In this document: positions 15,101 through 23,111 of the stretch, piece by piece
How the letters are laid out: every line of letters starts with the position of its first letter
Numbering within the stretch: position 1 is the stretch's first letter
Origin: Saccharina japonica
Taxonomy: Eukaryota > Sar > Phaeophyceae > Laminariales > Laminariaceae
Reading direction: 5' to 3'
Length of the DNA stretch: 64,000 nucleotides
NCBI GenBank assembly: GCA_008828725.1
Contig: MEHQ01000383.1
Coordinates: 122,013-186,012 of the forward strand
The notes under the pieces: generated by a model
Databases searched by the model: none
The model's input: the letters and a program-made list of their open reading frames with translations, nothing else
What the model was told of the DNA's origin: nothing
Position numbers and translations under genes: made by a program

Positions 15101-18100
15101 ACATCTATCCTCATTTCAAGTTCATTGCCGAAAACGGTCCGTAGTGCAGTGCGAAAAGAGGGGATTTGTTTCTGTTTTTTTACAGGCGCCCGAGGCGATG
15201 GTACTAATTTCAAGTAATTTTCGCCAAAAAACGGTAGTGCAGTGCTAAAAAAAAGGGATTTTGTTTCCGTTTTTTTTACAGGCGCGCGAGGGGGTAGTAC
15301 TAATTTCAAGTAATTTTCGCCAAAAAACGGTACGAGTGCAGTGCTAAAAAAAAGGGATTTTGTTTCCGTTTTTTTCACAGGCGCGCGAGGGGGTAGTACT
15401 AATTTCAAGTAATTTTCGCCAAAAAACGGTACGAGTGCAGTGCTAAAAAAAAGGGATTTTGTTTCCGTTTTTTTCACAGGCGCGCGAGGGGGTAGTACTA
15501 ATTTCAAGTAATTTTCGCCAAAAAACGGTACGAGTGCAGTGCTAAAAAAAAGGGATTTTGTTTCCGTTTTTTTCACAGGCGCGCGAGGGGGTAGTACTAA
15601 TTTCAAGTAATTTTCGCCAAAAAACGGTACGAGTGCAGTGCTAAAAAAAAGGGATTTGTTTCCGTTTTTTTCACAGGCGCGCGAGGGGGTAGTACTAATT
15701 TCAAGTAATTTTCGCCAAAAAACGGTACGAGTGCAGTGCTAAAAAAAAGGGATTTTGTTTCCGTTTTTTTCACAGGCGCGCGAGGGGGTAGTACTAATTT
15801 CAAGTAATTTTCGCCAAAAAACGGTACGAGTGCAGTGCTAAAAAAAAGGGATTTTGTTTCCGTTTTTTTCACAGGCGCGCGAGGGGGTAGTACTAATTTC
15901 AAGTAATTTTCGCCAAAAAACGGTACGAGTGCAGTGCTAAAAAAAAGGGATTTTGTTTCCGTTTTTTTCACAGGCGCGCGAGGGGGTAGTACTAATTTCA
16001 AGTAATTTTCGCCAAAAAACGGTACGAGTGCAGTGCTAAAAAAAAGGGATTTTGTTTCCGTTTTTTTCACAGGCGCGCGAGGGGGTAGTACTAATTTCAA
16101 GTAATTTTCGCCAAAAAACGGTACGAGTGCAGTGCTAAAAAAAAGGGATTTTGTTTCCGTTTTTTTCACAGGCGCGCGAGGGGGTAGTACTAATTTCAAG
16201 TAATTTTCGCCAAAAAACGGTACGAGTGCAGTGCTAAAAAAAAGGGATTTTGTTTCCGTTTTTTTCACAGGCGCGCGAGGGGGTAGTACTAATTTCAAGT
16301 AATTTTCGCCAAAAAACGGTACGAGTGCAGTGCTAAAAAAAAGGGATTTTGTTTCCGTTTTTTTCACAGGCGCGCGAGGGGGTAGTACTAATTTCAAGTA
16401 ATTTTCGCCAAAAAACGGTACGAGTGCAGTGCTAAAAAAAAGGGATTTTGTTTCCGTTTTTTTCACAGGCGCGCGAGGGGGTAGTACTAACTTCAAGTAA
16501 TTTTCGCCAAAAAACGGTACGAGTGCAGTGCTAAAAAAAAGGGATTTTGTTTCCGTTTTTTTCACAGGCGCGCGAGGGGGTAGTACTAATTTCAAGTAAT
16601 TTTCGCCAAAAAACGGTACGAGTGCAGTGCTAAAAAAAAGGGATTTTGTTTCCGTTTTTTTCACAGGCGCGCGAGGGGGTAGTACTAATTTCAAGTAATT
16701 TTCGCCAAAAAACGGTACGAGTGCAGTGCTAAAAAAAAGGGATTTTGTTTCCGTTTTTTTCACAGGCGCGCGAGGGGGTAGTACTAATTTCAAGTAATTT
16801 TCGCCAAAAAACGGTACGAGTGCAGTGCTAAAAAAAAGGGATTTTGTTTCCGTTTTTTTCACAGGCGCGCGAGGGGGTAGTACTAATTTCAAGTAATTTT
16901 CGCCAAAACACGGTAGTGCAGTGCTAAAAAAAAGGGATTTGTTTCCGTTTTTTTCACAGGCGCGCGAGGGGGTAGTACTAACTTCAAGTATATTTTCTCC
17001 AAAAAACGGTAGTGCAGTGCTGAAAAAAGGGGATTTAGAACACTCTCCTGAACTACCTCCCCACAACTGTTGGCTTGACGGCTTGGAAGCCCTCTGCTTG
17101 ATGTCTGCCCGTCAGCACAACCCACGACTATGCCGGGGGAGCTGTATGTTCGGCACTGATTACACTTGTCACACGTCAACCGGTACGAACGTGTGACCCA
17201 CCACATGAGAACCCTGTTCATCTGATTGGTTCATTCTTCCGTACGTACAAAACTCGCATCCCCCCGTATCGCTGCGCCCCCCTCGGATTTGTTATGCGAT
17301 TTGTTTCCGGGTTTTTACAGGCGCGCGAGGCGTTGGCGGCGCGGGAGAGGGAGAAGGCTAGGCGCGAAGCCGAGGCGAAGAAGAGGGTCAAGACGCGGGG
17401 CTTGATGAGCTCGCTACTCGCTTCCGACAAGGTATGCATCAGATGCGGCGTGAAAGACTCACGCCACATCGTGTTAAGAGGGGTTTTGTACGGTATTTAG
17501 AGGCGGCGTTTATCGTAGGGTGGGCGCGGATGGGGGGTGGGGGGGGGAGGGGAGTTTTTTTTTTTTTTAGGTGAGATGAGCTCGCTGCTCGCTTCCGACA
17601 AGGTATATATATATGATGCGGCGTGAAAGACTCGTGCCACATCGTGTTAGGTAGAGGGGGTTTGTACGGGATATAGAGGCGGTACTTACCGTAGGGTGGG
17701 CGGGGTGTGTGTGCTCATTTGTTGCTTGTCTTGGTCATTTGAACATTGACCACGCATCCCTTTCGAGACGCAGCAAGGGGGGGGGGGTGTACTCATGTCG
17801 TGCACGGCCGTAGTCATATGACCATAGACCCTCGCATCCCTACAATGCCGGGACGGAGCACGTTGGGTTTTCACCAACCAGGCACACATTGCTTGCACCA
17901 AGCGGGGGGGGGGGGGGGGGTGCTTGTTTTCAGGTACGATGAGCTCGCTGCTCGGTTTCGTTGTTCCGTTGTTTCATTCGTTATGGCTTGTCTTTTGTTT
18001 CTCGTTTCTTGTTTTCTTATTTTTTTTGCTATTTTTTGTCGATCGCCCCGGCAGGAGGGAGACGACGGGAGCAACAGCCTCTTCGGAGGCCTCGGTGCAG

Positions 18101-19238
18101 CACTGCCCGCGGGGTCCAGCGTTTTCGCAGACGATAACCTTAGCGCAGCAGCACCATCACCACCACCATCATCATCAGCAGCTATGCCGGCCCCTTCTCA
18201 TGCTGCCACCAAGGGTTTAACCGGGACCGGAGGGATTTCCTCGTCAGCAGGCGTGTCTGGTAAGTTGGGGGGGGGTGTACTTCCTTTTCATGTATGGCCG
18301 TAGTCGTATTCACAATCAGCTTGCTTGCTGAGACGACCTTCGACACATGCTGCGGTAGAGGAGGTGCTTTATGGGGTTTTTTTAGGGTGTTTTGGTCACT
18401 TAAGGAGGCTCTATATACATAACTCACTAAAAAAAACTGATTTTTGGAGGAGAATTTTTGGAAGTGATATCATACGATCGCCTGTATTTTTTTTTGTATA
18501 CACTCGTATCATATATACTGGTACCCTTTTTCGCTGTAAACACACGGAAAATATGATACGATCGCCTGTTTTCCCACGCCTCCTATCTATTTACAGCAGT
18601 AGCTGAGGTGTCTCTTTTTTTTTTTCTTTTTTTTTTTTCTTTTTTTTTCACTTTCACGTATCATACGTATACGAAACAAACGAAAGCCACGTACATCACA
18701 CAACACGACCGCCTGTTTTCCCGATCAGGTGGTGGTGGCGGTGGTGGCGGCAGCGGTGGAAGCCTCTTCGCCGGGATCGACGACGTCAGCAGCAGGGGAG
18801 GCATGTTCGACGGGGATGAATTGCTGGCGTCCCCTGGCTCCGACCGCTACTCGTCCCCAATGGGCTCCACGCCAGCAGCGTCAGCGGTGGCGTCGTCGGC
18901 TAACCGTGGATCGAAGAAGGCTTTCGGAGGGGGGGGGGATGGGGGACAAGGTGGTGGCGGTGGACTGTTTTCGGGTGATGGTACTTCAGGTCTGTCGAGG
19001 TCATCGTCGCCGCGTGTAGGAGGTGGTGCTGCTGCCTTGGGCCATGGCGTTGGTGGTGGGATCCCGGGCGGTGGTGGTGGTGGGGGTGTTGGAGGGTGGG
19101 GGGGGAGCGGGGGAGGACGCCAGCATGTCCTTCTTGTCCGCCATGGACGACGCTGGGTTTCCACCGGGAGGAGGCGGGGCGTTGGGTGGGGGTGGGGAGG
19201 ACCCGGATGGGGAGGGGATGGTTGAGGTCAGCTTGTGA
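1..19238 (+). CDS. Unidentified multi-exon gene (gene 1): low-complexity / coiled-coil protein, 5' end outside or near window edge
   Basis: Eleven exons (2890-2985, 3586-3654, 6251-6352, 8496-8710, 9121-9184, 9905-10027, 11500-12038, 14602-14659, 17321-17431, 18055-18259, 18729-19238), plus a possible one at 1-85, have AG acceptors and GT donors. Their phases chain without conflict (0,0,0,2,0,0,2,0,0,1). The protein of about 697 residues starts with a Ser/Gln segment and short helical exons. It continues with Gly/Ala/Pro-rich low complexity, then a long Glu/Arg/Lys coiled coil encoded across 11900-12038, 14602-14659 and 17321-17400. The C-terminal part is Gly/Ser-rich with repeated Phe motifs (SLFGG, SVFADD, SLFAG, GMFDG, GLFSG). 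I see no catalytic domain, signal peptide or membrane segment. The Phe/acidic motifs loosely recall unstructured tails of trafficking or cytoskeletal adaptors such as FAM21, but this is not enough to assign a family. The summed coding length is off by one base, which matches a frame break near 19.09 kb. Confidence 0.75.
891..975 (+). repeat. tRNA-derived SINE-like or tRNA pseudogene segment
   Basis: Carries an A-box-like stretch (TGGTCTACGAGTAG at about 907) and a strong B-box/T-loop (GGGGGTTCGATTCCCC at about 945-960). The flanks cannot form a matching acceptor stem, so it is not a functional tRNA as far as I can see. Confidence 0.4.
1105..1131 (+). repeat. Interstitial telomere-like block (CCCTAA type)
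   Basis: Several CCCTAA/CCCCAA units in a row. Similar short blocks occur near 26178, 39912, 41453 and 44345-44680 (the last in TTAGGG orientation and mixed with a GTCTGATTGGCTTAGGG repeat). Confidence 0.6.
1455..1665 (+). repeat. Poly(A)-ended retroposon-like family, copy 1
   Basis: About 200 bp beginning GTAGGCACA and passing GAGGGAAGAAAG, GCAAGGCACGTACCGTAG and GATCTGAGTCACGAC, ending ATGGGATGGAAAAAA. Five further copies are listed separately. The A-rich 3' end fits retroposition, but no internal polymerase III boxes are obvious. Confidence 0.55.
2890..2985 (+). CDS. Gene 1 exon, Ser/Pro/Gln segment
   Basis: 32 codons, phase 0 to 0. Acceptor is TTGCAAGCAG and donor GTGAGAGCC. The translation reads VESVSLSDTPSPQQETAAEG and ends MPVADVM. 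Sequence on both sides is AT-rich repeat, so the open, GC-rich exon stands out. Confidence 0.65.
3586..3654 (+). CDS. Gene 1 exon, helical segment
   Basis: 23 codons, phase 0 to 0, after TTTCGTTCAG and before GTAGCATCG. The translation (ALLQAMREEQLSSLKAIEDG, then VQQ) is a typical amphipathic helix. Confidence 0.7.
5661..5890 (+). repeat. 40-bp tandem repeat, about five units
   Basis: The motif ACACCTCTAGCCTGATCCC recurs exactly every 40 bp (5701, 5741, 5781, 5821, 5861) with few substitutions. It lies in the intron between gene 1 exons 3586-3654 and 6251-6352. No gene is seen elsewhere in this intron. Confidence 0.85.
5905..6096. repeat. Small inverted-repeat element
   Basis: AGCAAAGATGTCAGGAGAC at about 5920 is mirrored by GTCTCCCGACATCTTTGCT at about 6070. 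This gives near-perfect arms of about 20 bp around 140 bp, as in a foldback or MITE relic. Confidence 0.45.
6251..6352 (+). CDS. Gene 1 exon, helical segment; its donor end is repeated downstream
   Basis: 34 codons, phase 0 to 0, after CCAGTCGCAG and before GTAAGTTTAG. It encodes VMVLGETANMSQEKTSICLE followed by RLAGLEVRIGSIPV. The last exon bases together with the donor recur in degraded form at about 6531, 6831 and 7883 in the following intron. Confidence 0.75.
6527..7920 (+). repeat. Intronic repeats containing copies of the 6251-6352 exon end
   Basis: Units share GTGTAACTGTCATTTGTAAT and GAGGCAAACACGCCTCCTT, which also follow the real donor at 6353. The copy at 7881-7900 reproduces the last exon bases and a perfect-looking donor (CCATCCCTGTGGTGAGTATG). 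Confidence 0.7.
7018..7480 (+). repeat. Pentanucleotide GGGTC microsatellite grading into a degenerate GGGTCAGGGTCACGGGAC array
   Basis: About 30 perfect GGGTC units (7018-7166) are followed by interrupted copies to about 7480 and a few more near 7680-7760. The array creates long Arg/Val/Gly frames on the + strand that are not coding. Confidence 0.95.
8496..8710 (+). CDS. Gene 1 exon, Gly/Pro/Ser-rich
   Basis: Acceptor TTGCATTACAG, donor GTGAGAAGCG, phase 0 to 2. It encodes PMQAPDNNLYRSHQYEPQGQ, then a Gly run and a Pro/Ser tail. The neighbouring exon at 9121 supplies the single base needed to finish the last codon. Confidence 0.75.
8861..9000 (+). repeat. tRNA-derived SINE, copy 1
   Basis: Has an A-box (ATGGTCTAGTGATACC) and a B-box (GGAGTTCGAACCCC), followed by TTTTGAGTCTATCTGCAAAA, AAAACGGAATCAACTGCTGA and an A-rich stretch. 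It matches the 38014-38150 copy along its whole length. It lies inside a gene 1 intron. Confidence 0.7.
9121..9184 (+). CDS. Gene 1 exon
   Basis: 64 bp, phase 2 to 0, after GTTGTCTCGCAG and before GTGTGTTGTATG. It encodes WLDRGKPEPASPHFMRNAPA followed by Q. The intron that follows opens directly into a TGTTGTATG-type tandem array. Confidence 0.7.
9185..9530 (+). repeat. TGTTGTATG-type tandem array starting at a splice donor
   Basis: Irregular 9-16 bp units built on GTGTTGTATGTG run from the donor GT of exon 9121-9184 for about 340 bp. The repetitive Cys/Val frames are not coding. Confidence 0.8.
9640..9830 (-). repeat. Dispersed poly-C-associated element (family P), minus copy upstream of exon 9905-10027
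   Basis: Reverse complement of the segment at 10139-10320, sharing even the unusual CTTCATTTTCATGCATGG end. Ends in a C run. Confidence 0.75.
9905..10027 (+). CDS. Gene 1 exon, Ala/Pro/Gly-rich, flanked by inverted repeats
   Basis: 41 codons, phase 0 to 0, after GCACATATACAG and before GTGGGTGTC. It encodes PRPAAAHPAAAAAAATGRSG and ends VAGRGAK. Two oppositely oriented copies of one dispersed repeat lie about 75 bp upstream and 110 bp downstream. Confidence 0.65.
10139..10660 (+). repeat. Dispersed poly-C-associated element (family P), long copy
   Basis: Begins after a G run with GTACTTCATTTTCATGCATG and contains TCGCATCC, GTGGCCACTTCCAGAGACAG and CTAGCTCACGCAGTGAGAGG. It ends near CCAACCTATACATATATTAT. 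The same order, reversed, is seen at 23112-23655. Shorter copies occur near 10790-10990, 12080-12120, 17785-17905, 18270-18310, 21040-21150, 23020-23115, 24490-24735, 27840-28035, 38460-38580 and 59645-60020. No ORF and no clear terminal repeats. Confidence 0.75.
11409..11464 (+). repeat. Poly-T tracts upstream of a splice acceptor
   Basis: Two long T runs separated by ATGTTTTTCC, about 50 bp before the 11500 exon. Confidence 0.95.
11500..12038 (+). CDS. Gene 1 largest exon: Ser/Gly/Ala low complexity leading into a coiled coil
   Basis: 539 bp, phase 0 to 2, after AAAAAACAG and before GTGAGACTGG. It opens with ARIASSRGG and a poly-Ala/Gln stretch, and continues with Ser-rich blocks containing Phe motifs (SFSSSPSFL, GGVFGHEQD). 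From about 11905 it is almost entirely Glu/Arg/Lys/Ala (REAERERREAERRGREAREQ), a strong coiled-coil signature. An upstream poly-T run (11409-11464) probably arises within the intron. Confidence 0.8.
12150..12196 (+). repeat. Poly-G homopolymer of about 46 bases
   Basis: Uninterrupted G run except at its left edge. Its length is unlikely to be exact in any assembly. Confidence 0.95.
12423..12560 (+). repeat. Two degraded copies of the 14602 exon acceptor and exon start
   Basis: GTTTTGTACAGGCTGGAGTT at 12433 and GTTTTGTGCAGGCTTGAGTT at 12522 both resemble the real junction GTTTTCGTACAGGCTGGAGT at 14590. Each is followed by GCAGCGGG-like sequence. They lie in the intron that precedes the real exon. 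Confidence 0.75.
12762..13335. repeat. Cluster of about six short TTAACCC-ended MITE-like elements (family M3)
   Basis: Units of about 80-95 bp run TTAACCCATTCAGAACTG, then ATCCCACACTAATTCCAAG, then TTTGTCCCCAAA, then GACCAGTTCTTAAGGGGTTA. Neighbouring units are in both orientations. Single copies occur at 2596-2680, 5437-5525, 14466-14550, 24841-24925, 28141-28225, 30490-30572, 32493-32577, 44805-44857, 48612-48692 and 50328-50386. The ends are imperfect inverted repeats. Confidence 0.75.
14602..14659 (+). CDS. Gene 1 exon, coiled coil continuation
   Basis: 58 bp, phase 2 to 0, after TTTTCGTACAG and before GTGAGTGGAC. It encodes LELQRAEAKRRREEEEARL and continues the charged helix of the previous exon without a break. 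Partial copies of its acceptor and first bases lie in the upstream intron at 12423-12470 and 12511-12560. Confidence 0.8.
14735..14925 (+). repeat. GGTGTT / GTT simple repeat
   Basis: Mixed GTT, GGT and GTG triplets for about 190 bp in the intron after exon 14602-14659. Confidence 0.95.
15178..17030 (+). repeat. 99-bp tandem array; each unit carries a splice acceptor plus the start of the 17321 exon
   Basis: About nineteen units, mostly exactly 99 bp (unit starts GCGCGCGAGG at 15282, 15381, 15480, 15579 and so on) and nearly identical. Each contains TACTAATTTC or TACTAACTTC, then TTCAAGTAATTTTCGCC and a tract ending TTTTTTTCACAGGCGCGCGAGG. The real junction at 17309-17330 is TTTACAGGCGCGCGAGGCG. 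The first unit (GCGCCCGAGGCGATGG) is closest to the exon. Because 99 is divisible by three, the minus strand stays open for 487 and 214 codons. This is a by-product of the array. Confidence 0.95.
17321..17431 (+). CDS. Gene 1 exon, end of coiled coil
   Basis: 37 codons, phase 0 to 0, after GGGTTTTTACAG and before GTATGCATC. It encodes AREALAAREREKARREAEAK and ends MSSLLASDK. Its acceptor and first ten bases are the seed-like segment found in every unit of the 15.18-17.03 kb array. Its last 28 bases are repeated at 17571-17602 and, in part, at about 17939. Confidence 0.8.
17571..17602 (+). pseudogene. Duplicated exon fragment with its own acceptor and donor
   Basis: Copy of the last bases of exon 17321-17431 (ATGAGCTCGCTGCTCGCTTC) preceded by TTTTTTTTAG and followed by GTATATAT. 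It is part of a tandem duplication of about 170 bp. At 32 bp its inclusion would shift the frame. A third, donor-less copy starts near 17934. Confidence 0.65.
18055..18259 (+). CDS. Gene 1 exon, Phe-motif / Pro-Ser-rich
   Basis: 205 bp, phase 0 to 1, after GCCCCGGCAG and before GTAAGTTGGG. It encodes EGDDGSNSLFGGLGAALPAG, then SSVFADDNLS and a Ser/Pro/Ala stretch. The SLFGG and SVFADD motifs begin a series continued in the last exon. Confidence 0.8.
18729..19238 (+). CDS. Gene 1 terminal exon with a probable one-base frame break
   Basis: Starts after TTCCCGATCAG in the phase left by the previous exon and reads through a Gly run, GGSLFAGIDDVSSRGGMFDG and a Ser-rich region. Near 19090-19110 the frame that looks coding shifts by one base. 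The downstream frame ends DASMSFLSAMDDAGFPPGGG ... EGMVEVSL and a TGA at 19236. The shift lies in G-rich homopolymers, so a base-count error is the simplest explanation. A small unrecognised intron is the alternative. Confidence 0.7.
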
Positions 19239-19429
19239 TGTACCGCTCTGGACGAAAATGTAAGGATCGTTTAGTGTTGTTATTGAAGTTCTAACGATCG
19301 TTATATTTTCGGACAGAGTGGTAAGAGGGGTGGGGGTGGGGACGCTTGGTACGGTAGAGGTCGTAATTTTTTCGCAGAAAAATATCTGGCTGGCGGGGGG
19401 GTGGCTCCTTAACTAAGTAGTGGCCCCTA

Positions 19430-20640
19430 TATAATGCCGGTTGAGTAGTGCCGGTTGCCCGCTATAGTGCCTGTTGAATCGCCTGGCCCAGATGGGATCA
19501 CAGTAGTGGTCCCTCTATAGTGCCGGTTGAGTAGTGCCGGCTGCCCACTATATATAGTGCCTGTTGAACCGCTTGGCACAGATGGGATCACAGTAGTGGT
19601 CCCTCTATAGTGCCTGTGGAATCGCTCGGCACACATGGGATTACAGTAGTTGTCCCTCTATAGTGCCTGTTGAATAGTGCCGGTTGCCCGCTATAGTGCC
19701 TATGGAGTCGCTTGGCACAGATGGGACCACAGTAGTGGTCCCTCTATAGTGCCGGTTGAGTAGTGCCGGTTGCCCGCTATAGTGCCTGTGTAATCGCTTG
19801 GCACAGATGGGATCACAGTAGTGGTCCCTCTATAGTGCAGGTTGAGCAGTGCCGGTTGCCCTCTATAGTGCCTGTGAAATTGCTTGGCACAGATGGGATC
19901 ACTGTAGTGGTCCCTTCAAAGTGCCGGTTGAATAGTGCCGGTTGCCCGCTTATAGTGCCTGTGCAATCGCTTGGCACATATGGGATCACAGTAGTGGTCC
20001 CTCTATAGTGCCGGTTGGGTAATGCCGGTTGCCCGCTATAGTGCCTGTGGAGTCGCTTGACACAGATGGGATCACAGTAGTGGTCCCTCTATGGTGCCGG
20101 TTGGGTAATGCCGGTTGCCCGCTATAGTGCCTGTGGAGTCGCTTGGCACAGATGGGACCACAGTAGTGGTCCCTCTATAGTGCAGGTTGAGCAGTGCCGG
20201 TTTCCCTCTATAGTGCCTGTGAAATCGCTTGGCACAGATGGGATCACAGTAGTGGTCCCTCCATAGTACCGGTTGGGTAATACCGGTTGCCCGCTATAGT
20301 GCCTGTGGAGTCGCTTGGCACAGATGGAATCACAGTAGTGGTCCCTCTATAGTGCCGGTTTCCCGCTATAGTGCCTGTGGTCCCTCTATAGTGCAGGTTG
20401 AGTAGTGACGGTTGCCCTCTCGTACAGTGCCTGTGGAACCGCTAGGCACAAATGGGATTAACCAGGAGTGTGATAGTGTGCAGAGTAGTGTCAGTTGCCG
20501 CTACTTCTCAGACTACAGCAGGTAGTGGTCCCTCTATAGTGCCGGTATCCCGCTATAGTGCCTGTGGAATCGCTTGGCACACATGGGACCAACCAGTGTG
20601 GCAGTGTGCGGAGGAAATAGTGCCGGTTGCTGCTTATAGT
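19430..20640 (+). repeat. Tandem array of about 86-bp units (family T86)
   Basis: Units contain CTATAGTGCCGGTTGAGTAG, TGCCCGCTATAGTGCCTGTG, ATCGCTTGGCACAGATGGGA and TCACAGTAGTGGTCCC. For example, GGCACAGATGGG recurs at 19800 and 19886. Further blocks lie at 36990-37640, 39300-39450 and 40625-40990. Confidence 0.9.
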
Positions 20641-22654
20641 GCCGGTATTGTTGGCTGGCGCCTACCAGCAGCTGTAAGAGGGACCACGTACTGTGTCGTT
20701 ACCTTTTGTCGTGCTCTTCTATGGATACCTCTGGGCCATGGAAAGGGATGTGCCCGGCGGGTTGCCCAGGTTCATTGGATGGATACCTCTATAGGCCATG
20801 GGAGGGATGTGCCCGTTGGGTTGCCTCGGCTCTTTCTTGTCTCCCAAGCCAGGTTTTGGGTGAATTTACTTTTACCATACGTAGTAGAGAGCTTCTCAAA
20901 CGAAAAACGCCTCATAAAAAATAGGAGCACCCTTTTCATAGCTTGCATCTGGGGGTACATAACGGCGAGTGCGGAAAAGGGAGGGGGGCAGGGGTTGGGT
21001 TTGTTGAGATTTACTTGTGATGTGTGGGGCACGGGGGGTGGAGGATGTACTCATTAGCCGCATGTCATGCATGGCCGTAGTCATACGACTATAGACCCCC
21101 GCATCCCTCCAAGACCGGGACAGAGCACGTTGAGCTTTCACCAATCAGGGAGGCATTGCTGGAGGGGGGCGTACTCGTTTTGTTGCTTGCCTTAGTATTT
21201 TGACCATTGACGACGCATCCCTTTCGAGACGGAGCATTTCACGGGGGGGGGGGCAGAAAAACGCGACAGAAACGTCACAACTCGCAACCGCTCTCACAAA
21301 AACCTAACCACAACGTCATCAGCATCATATCAGCAGCATCATTATCATTTGATTGTGGGACGGTAACCGGCGCGTGCCTACTGGGTCTCTCCTATAATAG
21401 CACTGACTGGTTCCGCGCCGCAGAGATCACTTTCGATTGTGAGAAAGTGCTTGAAGAAAACTATATACAGTTTTCACCACCTATCTGTATACTCTCGCGT
21501 CAAAATGTACTGCTGCTGTACCCTGTTTCCAGTAGAGTAGATGGGCAAATCGAAGAAATAATACAGGCTGAGATTATTGTTCTGGGGGGGGGGCACGTAT
21601 ATCTACCCGTGCTCCGACTGTGTGTGGAAGCACTCAAGTGATCAGATGCGAGCAGAAGCCGGTTGATCGTATTGTGTGCTCTGCGGTCCTGTGTAACTGT
21701 CCATACAATGCTAGGTCACAAAGAACTCCGTTTGTTTGCGATTGAGAGTATACCGAGCAACTCACGAGTCGAAAAGGATCCATCCATTACTTTCCGAACG
21801 ACAACGTCGCGTCTGACAGCGTTACATTTGTTTTTCTACCACACTACGTATGTACGGAAGAAAGCAGGAACGGTCCCCGCCCAACCACGATACAATATTT
21901 TTGCATTTATTTTGCACAGGGAGCCAGTGCTAGACGCGACCAAACGAGGTCCAGCAAACGCGCGACCCCCTGTCCCACCCACTGGCACGCAGAACACCTT
22001 GACATCTACCTACATATTTCGTCAAAAGGGCCACCAAAAGAAAACGGCGCCGGGCTTACGCCACACGCCCGAAAGCTGGCTAATACAAAAAACTACACGC
22101 CTTTTCGCAGTAGAAACGATTGCAACGCGCCCCATAACGGATAGCCGCTCTGCGGCCAATCGCAGCAGTCATATTTCTATACAAAACAAAATACCAAAAC
22201 AAGAGTAGAAAATGGAGCAACTTGCTATCTAGGGAGAGACTTCCTCGCGATTGCTCCGGCAAACCTGAAACTACAAACGTTTTAAGGAGACGTCGCCTAT
22301 CACCACCACCACCTTCGTCGTCGTACCCGCTCATCGCCACCCACGGTTCCCCGCGCCATCTCTCGCACGATCATTTCTACCGGTAAAAACCTAACATTGT
22401 CATCGTGACCGCGACACACGGCCGCCTCCTTCCATCCACCCGACCAATCATACAACTCTCCTTTAAAACACCGACCAATCATAAAACTGCAGTGACGTCA
22501 TCCACGGGGGAACAAAAAAAAACAAACGTGCATGGTGACAGAAAGTACCACGACCTTGGACGACGTCCCGTATCATCCAAATATTCCCCCCCCCCGAAAA
22601 TCAGAAACACCCCCTACACAAAAATTGGCCAAAGAGAACACCGCGTCCGCCACG
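20641..22654. other. No gene supported
   Basis: Contains a short tandem duplication (20713-20830, GGATACCTCT...GGGATGTGCCCG) and two family P-like fragments (21040-21250). The open frames here (for example 21663-22208, +) lack splice logic or recognisable composition. 22250-22650 may be 3' flank of the minus-strand exon next door. Confidence 0.5.
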
Positions 22655-22777
22655 TCATCTATCGGGGCCCTTGACGAAGACGTATTCATCGTCGTCATCG
22701 TCCGTAGTGCCGTCGTCATCCCTCTGGTTGATCATGAACGCTAGACCCATCTCTCCCTCGTAGTCCGGTCGGGTTTG
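22655..22777 (-). CDS. Terminal exon of an unidentified minus-strand gene (gene 2)
   Basis: On the minus strand, an acceptor (CGGTTGAG) is followed by 40 codons and TGA. The sequence is QTRPDYEGEMGLAFMINQRD, then DDGTTDDDDDEYVFVKGPDR. The acidic run followed by a hydrophobic, charged end looks like a genuine C-terminus. Upstream exons would lie at higher coordinates across the N at 22883, and I could not identify them. Gene 2 converges on gene 1. Confidence 0.55.
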   Translation of the reverse strand, partial: QTRPDYEGEMGLAFMINQRDDDGTTDDDDDEYVFVKGPDR

Positions 22778-22882
22778 CTCAACCGAAAAAGGGTTCGGGT
22801 TAGTCTGAAGTGCGACACGAGCAGGGGCCAGGGGCGGGGGGGGCGTACTCATTTGTTGCTTGCCTTAGTCATTTAACCATTG

Positions 22883-22883
22883 N
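22883..22883. other. Single-N contig join
   Basis: One N. No overlap between the two sides is apparent. Confidence 0.8.
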
Positions 22884-23111
22884 GGTATGCGCGGATCTGA
22901 ATCCCAGATACCCCACTACCTCCCCCCCCTATATTGGAGGGAAGAACCGGACCGTTGTGATCCCAGAAAACAATAAGTCAACTTTTTTTTTAATTACCCC
23001 CCCCCCCCCCACCATGCCTGGTTGGTGAAAACCCAACGCGCTCCGTCCCGGCATTGTAGGGATGCGAGGGTCTATTGGTCATATGACTACGGCCATGCAT
23101 GAAATCGAGTA

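Noticed and set aside
14962-17066. Minus-strand ORFs of 214 and 487 codons made of a 33-residue repeat
   Set aside because: They exist only because the 99-bp array unit is a multiple of three and lacks stops on that strand. One 98-bp unit already breaks the frame, and the + strand explanation (splice-junction array in an intron) fits better.
21663-22208. 181-codon + ORF
   Set aside because: Unusual length for this region, but no splice or domain evidence, no recognisable composition, and adjacent to repeats. Left as unsupported.
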